DNA of 64,000 nt from NCBI RefSeq assembly GCF_003605435.1, contig NZ_QXQB01000010.1, positions 20,861-84,860 of the forward strand, written 5' to 3'. A program made the translations under genes and the position numbers. This document shows positions 62,163 through 64,000 of this stretch, piece after piece (the first letter of the stretch is position 1; the number at the start of each line of letters is the position of its first letter). Below the pieces are notes generated by a model. That model made no database searches, was not told where the DNA came from, and saw nothing but the letters and a program-made list of their open reading frames with translations. Source of the DNA: Paenibacillus pinisoli. GTDB taxonomy: Bacteria > Bacillota > Bacilli > Paenibacillales > Paenibacillaceae.

Positions 62163-62909
62163 CTAGACGTTCATTTCGATTGTAAACTTGTAACGGTCTC
62201 CCCTATATAGCGATCTTACATATTCCACCGGACGATCCAGGCCTTCTGCGTAAGTCGTCCTCTCGATTAGCATGGCAGCATCATGTTGTCCAATTTCAAG
62301 TATCCCTGCCTCTTCCGGATAGACGGCAGCCACTTCAATCGTTTGAACCGCTTTCACAAGCTTGAGCCCGCAAAACCTCTCCAGCATTTCGTATAACGAC
62401 ACATTTTCCATATCCATGCCATGCAGCGGTCTCGCCAGCTCGTATACAAGGTAAGAGCGTTCAAGCGCCATCGGCTCGCCATCTGCCGTACGAACCCGCA
62501 CAATTTCCAGCACTTCCTCGCCTGCCTCCAGGAGAAGCTGCGCTGCAACCTGCTTGGGCGAAGGAATGACTTGTATCGACACAACCTGTGCGCCCGGCAC
62601 AGCCCCGCGATTCTGCATATCCGTACTGAAGTTTGTCAGTTTCGTAAGCGGTTGCTCAATTTTCGGCGTGGACACGAATGTGCCGACGCCACGCTGGCGA
62701 TACAGCAATCCTTCTTGCACCAGCTCATTAATAGCTTGTCTGACCGTCAATCGATTAATCTCAAATTCCTCGGACAACTCGCGCTCAGAAGGAATCAATT
62801 CATCCGGCTTATACAAGCCCGATTGAATCTGATTGCGCAAATACTCCTTCACTTGAAAATAAAGCGGAAGGACGCTATTGCGATCAATAAAACCTTTCAA
62901 GTCTTTCAT
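62163..62909 (-). CDS. GntR/HutC-family regulator, NagR/YvoA-like
   Basis: It has 248 residues: a winged helix (SERELSEEFEINRLTVRQAINELVQEG, 41-67; wing YRQRGVGTFVS, 70-80) and a UTRA effector domain with ending YVRSLYRGDRYKF, which parallels B. subtilis NagR (YvoA), the GlcNAc-6-P/GlcN-6-P sensor. The frame opens 24 codons upstream, but GAGGTG ahead of the ATG at 62907-62909 sets the start. It is the first gene of the operon and has a NagR-like site at its own promoter. Confidence 0.88.
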   Translation of the reverse strand: MKDLKGFIDRNSVLPLYFQVKEYLRNQIQSGLYKPDELIPSERELSEEFEINRLTVRQAINELVQEGLLYRQRGVGTFVSTPKIEQPLTKLTNFSTDMQNRGAVPGAQVVSIQVIPSPKQVAAQLLLEAGEEVLEIVRVRTADGEPMALERSYLVYELARPLHGMDMENVSLYEMLERFCGLKLVKAVQTIEVAAVYPEEAGILEIGQHDAAMLIERTTYAEGLDRPVEYVRSLYRGDRYKFTIEMNV

Positions 62910-62943
62910 GGCATCACCTCTATCACATGTCATATAGTGAAGT

Positions 62944-62999
62944 AGTCGTCTATACCAGTTGTTGAATTTAATATATTTCAAGCTTCACACATTTGTCAA
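62944..62999 (-). promoter_or_regulatory. Operon promoter with NagR/DasR-like operator
   Basis: On the minus strand, TTGACA (62994-62999), 18 bp and TATATT (62970-62975). The start would be near 62963. At 62944-62959 is ACTGGTATAGACGACT, an imperfect palindrome close to the dre site of NagR/DasR regulators (ANTGGTNTAGACNANT-like). It lies just after the start, fitting repression by the operon's own GntR protein. Confidence 0.75.
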
Positions 63000-63185
63000 T
63001 ATCATTTTTCAATGGCGAATATTCTGAATCATTTCAAATTTGCACAATCTTACTGCTCAAATTGTTGCATAACATTAAAAAATTCTAATAATTCTATGAA
63101 TTTTATTCGAAATTAATCAAATTTTCCAGCATTATAGCTGAATCTTCTTGTTTTAAAAGGTATAAAAATAATATTCTGTTCAACG

Positions 63186-63215
63186 AAAAAACCTGTAGCC
63201 GGGAGCAGCTGCAGG
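63186..63215 (-). terminator. Probable terminator in the rRNA-operon trailer
   Basis: CCTGTAGC (63192-63199) pairs with GCTGCAGG (63208-63215), with six T residues after it on the minus strand (63186-63191). On the minus strand there is one C-A mismatch in the stem; on the plus strand it would be a G-U pair, so orientation is not certain. Confidence 0.55.
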
Positions 63216-63256
63216 TGATTTATTTCATTGATTTTATGCTCTTGATGGCTACAGGA

Positions 63257-63367
63257 GGCATCGTATTGATGCCGAGTAGTCTTTTGTGGATTGAGCATTC
63301 TCCCGTGGAGAATGGTATTTTGACTTTAGATTTTTAGGTTTTATCTTTAGCTTTGATCTTTAAACCT
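63257..63367. other. Chain of stem-loops in the 5S-GntR spacer
   Basis: Three hairpins follow one another: GGCATC/GATGCC (63257-63262, 63268-63273), ATTCTC/GAGAAT (63297-63302, 63308-63313) and AGGTTT/AAACCT (63336-63341, 63362-63367). There is no coding potential I trust. Together with the flanking terminators, this may be a small RNA or trailer debris. The AT-rich part 63000-63180 shows nothing else. Confidence 0.4.
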
Positions 63368-63368
63368 G

Positions 63369-63396
63369 AAAAGCCTGCCGTAATAGACGGTAGGCT
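63369..63396 (-). terminator. Second terminator-like hairpin beyond the degenerate 5S copy
   Basis: AGCCTGCCGT (63372-63381) pairs with ACGGTAGGCT (63387-63396), followed on the minus strand by TTTTC. Its position relative to the 5S-like 3' end at 63402 mirrors that of the terminator after the true 5S gene. Confidence 0.7.
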
Positions 63397-63401
63397 GTTG
63401 T

Positions 63402-63561
63402 GCTTGGCGACGTCCATTCCGCACCGAATGAATCGGCTTCGAAGCTTTCGCATCACGGTCGGCGTCTGAACCTACCGCTAAGGCCGGGCCCACATCACCG
63501 AGTTGCTTCGATGAAGAGGTTCGGACACTCTCCCAGACCGGGAGAGGAACGTCGCCAAGCG
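63402..63561 (-). pseudogene. Degenerate 5S rRNA-like segment
   Basis: The 16 bp GTGCTTGGCGACGTCC at 63400-63415 repeats exactly the 5S 3'-end block at 63630-63645. Further weak 5S-like pieces lie at CATCACC (63493-63499), ACGGTCG and ACTCTCCCAG (about 63527-63536), and 12-bp inverted ends mark the segment (63402-63413 with 63550-63561). The middle is too diverged to be a working 5S rRNA. Confidence 0.5.
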
Positions 63562-63593
63562 TTTCGGACAGGCATAGCCTTGTACGAACAACA

Positions 63594-63625
63594 AAAAACC
63601 TACCGCAAGTAAATGCGGTAGGTTA
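63594..63625 (-). terminator. Rho-independent terminator after 5S rRNA
   Basis: An 11-bp stem, AACCTACCGCA (63598-63608) with TGCGGTAGGTT (63615-63625), is followed by six T on the minus strand (63594-63599, partly shared). It directly follows the 5S 3' end. Confidence 0.88.
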
Positions 63626-63631
63626 TCTGTG

Positions 63632-63748
63632 CTTGGCGACGTCCTACTCTCCCAGGACCCTGCGGTCCAAGTACCATCGGCGCTGAAGGGCTTAACGGTC
63701 GTGTTCGGTATGGGAACGCGTGGTTCCCCTTCGCCGTCATCACCAAAC
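63632..63748 (-). rRNA. rrf: 5S ribosomal RNA
   Basis: A 117-nt minus-strand gene. Its 5' part reads TTTGGTGATGACGGCGAAGG, the centre has CCATACCGAACACG, and the 3' part has GGGAGAGTAGGACGTCGCC, all standard for Bacillota 5S rRNA. It lies about 125 nt after the 23S 3' end and ahead of a strong terminator. The ends are estimated to within a few bases. Confidence 0.95.
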
Positions 63749-63872
63749 GTTCAAGGGTTTGTACCTTGAAAACTGGATACGAAAGTAGTGCTTACATGTT
63801 CTTTAGCAATTGGGGTCCACGCAAAGTAATCGGCATACGCTTCAAAGCATATCGTCACTTTGTGGGGTTCCT
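63749..63872 (-). other. 23S-5S internal transcribed spacer with 23S processing stem arm
   Basis: The minus strand contains GTATCCAGTTTTCAAGG (63765-63781). In Bacillota this is the 3' arm that pairs with CCTTGAAAACTGGATAC ahead of 23S, forming the stem cut by Mini-RNase III (mrnC, in this window). The 5' arm lies beyond the window, so the pairing is inferred. Confidence 0.7.
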
Positions 63873-64000
63873 TTAGGATAAGCCCTCGACCGATTAGTAT
63901 TCGTCAGCTCCACACATTGCTGTGCTTCCACCCCGAACCTATCAACCTCGTCGTCTTCAAGGGGTCTTACTAATTGGGAAATCTCATCTTGAGGGGGGCT
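63873..64000 (-). rRNA. rrl: 23S ribosomal RNA, 3' end only
   Basis: The minus strand reads GGTTGATAGGTTCGGGGTGG, then GTGTGGAGCTGACGAATACT and AATCGGTCGAGGGCTTATCC, the conserved 3' terminus of Bacillota 23S rRNA. Only about 128 nt are in the window. The 3' end near 63873 is estimated. Confidence 0.95.

Noticed and set aside
63113..63298. A 61-codon minus-strand frame in the 5S-GntR spacer
   Set aside because: No ribosome binding site, odd composition, and it runs through terminator-like hairpins.
63402..63561. A functional second 5S rRNA gene
   Set aside because: The middle of the segment lacks the conserved central loop words found in the real 5S gene at 63632-63748.

Overview
The window reads as a chromosomal segment of a Paenibacillus-like member of the Bacillota. 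Evidence: the Bacillus-type order of the clpC, gltX-cysE-cysS, sigH-secE-nusG-rpl, rpoBC, str and S10 loci; pssA lying between disA and yacL; a Cys T-box ahead of cysES; strong AGGAGG ribosome binding sites with many TTG starts; and consensus sigma-A promoters. Almost every gene is on the minus strand, so transcription runs from high to low coordinates. The genus is an inference from gene order and sequence style.

Right to left: the 3' end of a 23S rRNA gene and a 5S rRNA gene (about 63.6-64.0 kb), then a 600-bp spacer with several stem-loops and a degenerate 5S-like copy. Next, 62.9-51.0 kb, is a 12-gene accessory operon: a NagR/YvoA-like GntR regulator with a matching operator, a TIM-barrel isomerase, an M20 amidohydrolase, a threonine-synthase-like PLP enzyme, a carbohydrate ABC importer, a Gfo/Idh/MocA dehydrogenase, a RidA deaminase, a metallo-beta-lactamase-fold hydrolase, a SIS protein and an FGGY kinase. 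I read it as a catabolic pathway for a sugar joined to an amino or acyl-amino group; the substrate is unknown. It is the best candidate here for an undescribed system. A divergent Lrp/YitT pair and a small lipoprotein follow.

49.0-37.7 kb holds the CtsR regulon (ctsR-mcsA-mcsB-clpC, with a textbook CtsR box), radA, disA, pssA, a small plus-strand gene, yacL, ispD and ispF. After a 528-bp repeat-bearing spacer come gltX and the T-box-controlled cysE-cysS-mrnC-rlmB-rae1 cluster, then sigH and rpmG-secE-nusG-rplK-rplA-rplJ-rplL, an RsmC-like methyltransferase gene and rpoB-rpoC.

Two places depart from the usual Bacillus layout. Between rpoC and rpsL, four genes of unknown function sit where rplGB (the L7Ae-like protein) normally lies. 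Between tuf and rpsJ there is a three-gene ABC importer of the TrpXYZ/PF04392 type. The remainder (15.6-1 kb) is rpsL-rpsG-fusA-tuf and the S10-spc operon from rpsJ to rplF, which runs off the left edge. No tRNA gene, insertion sequence, prophage or CRISPR array was seen.
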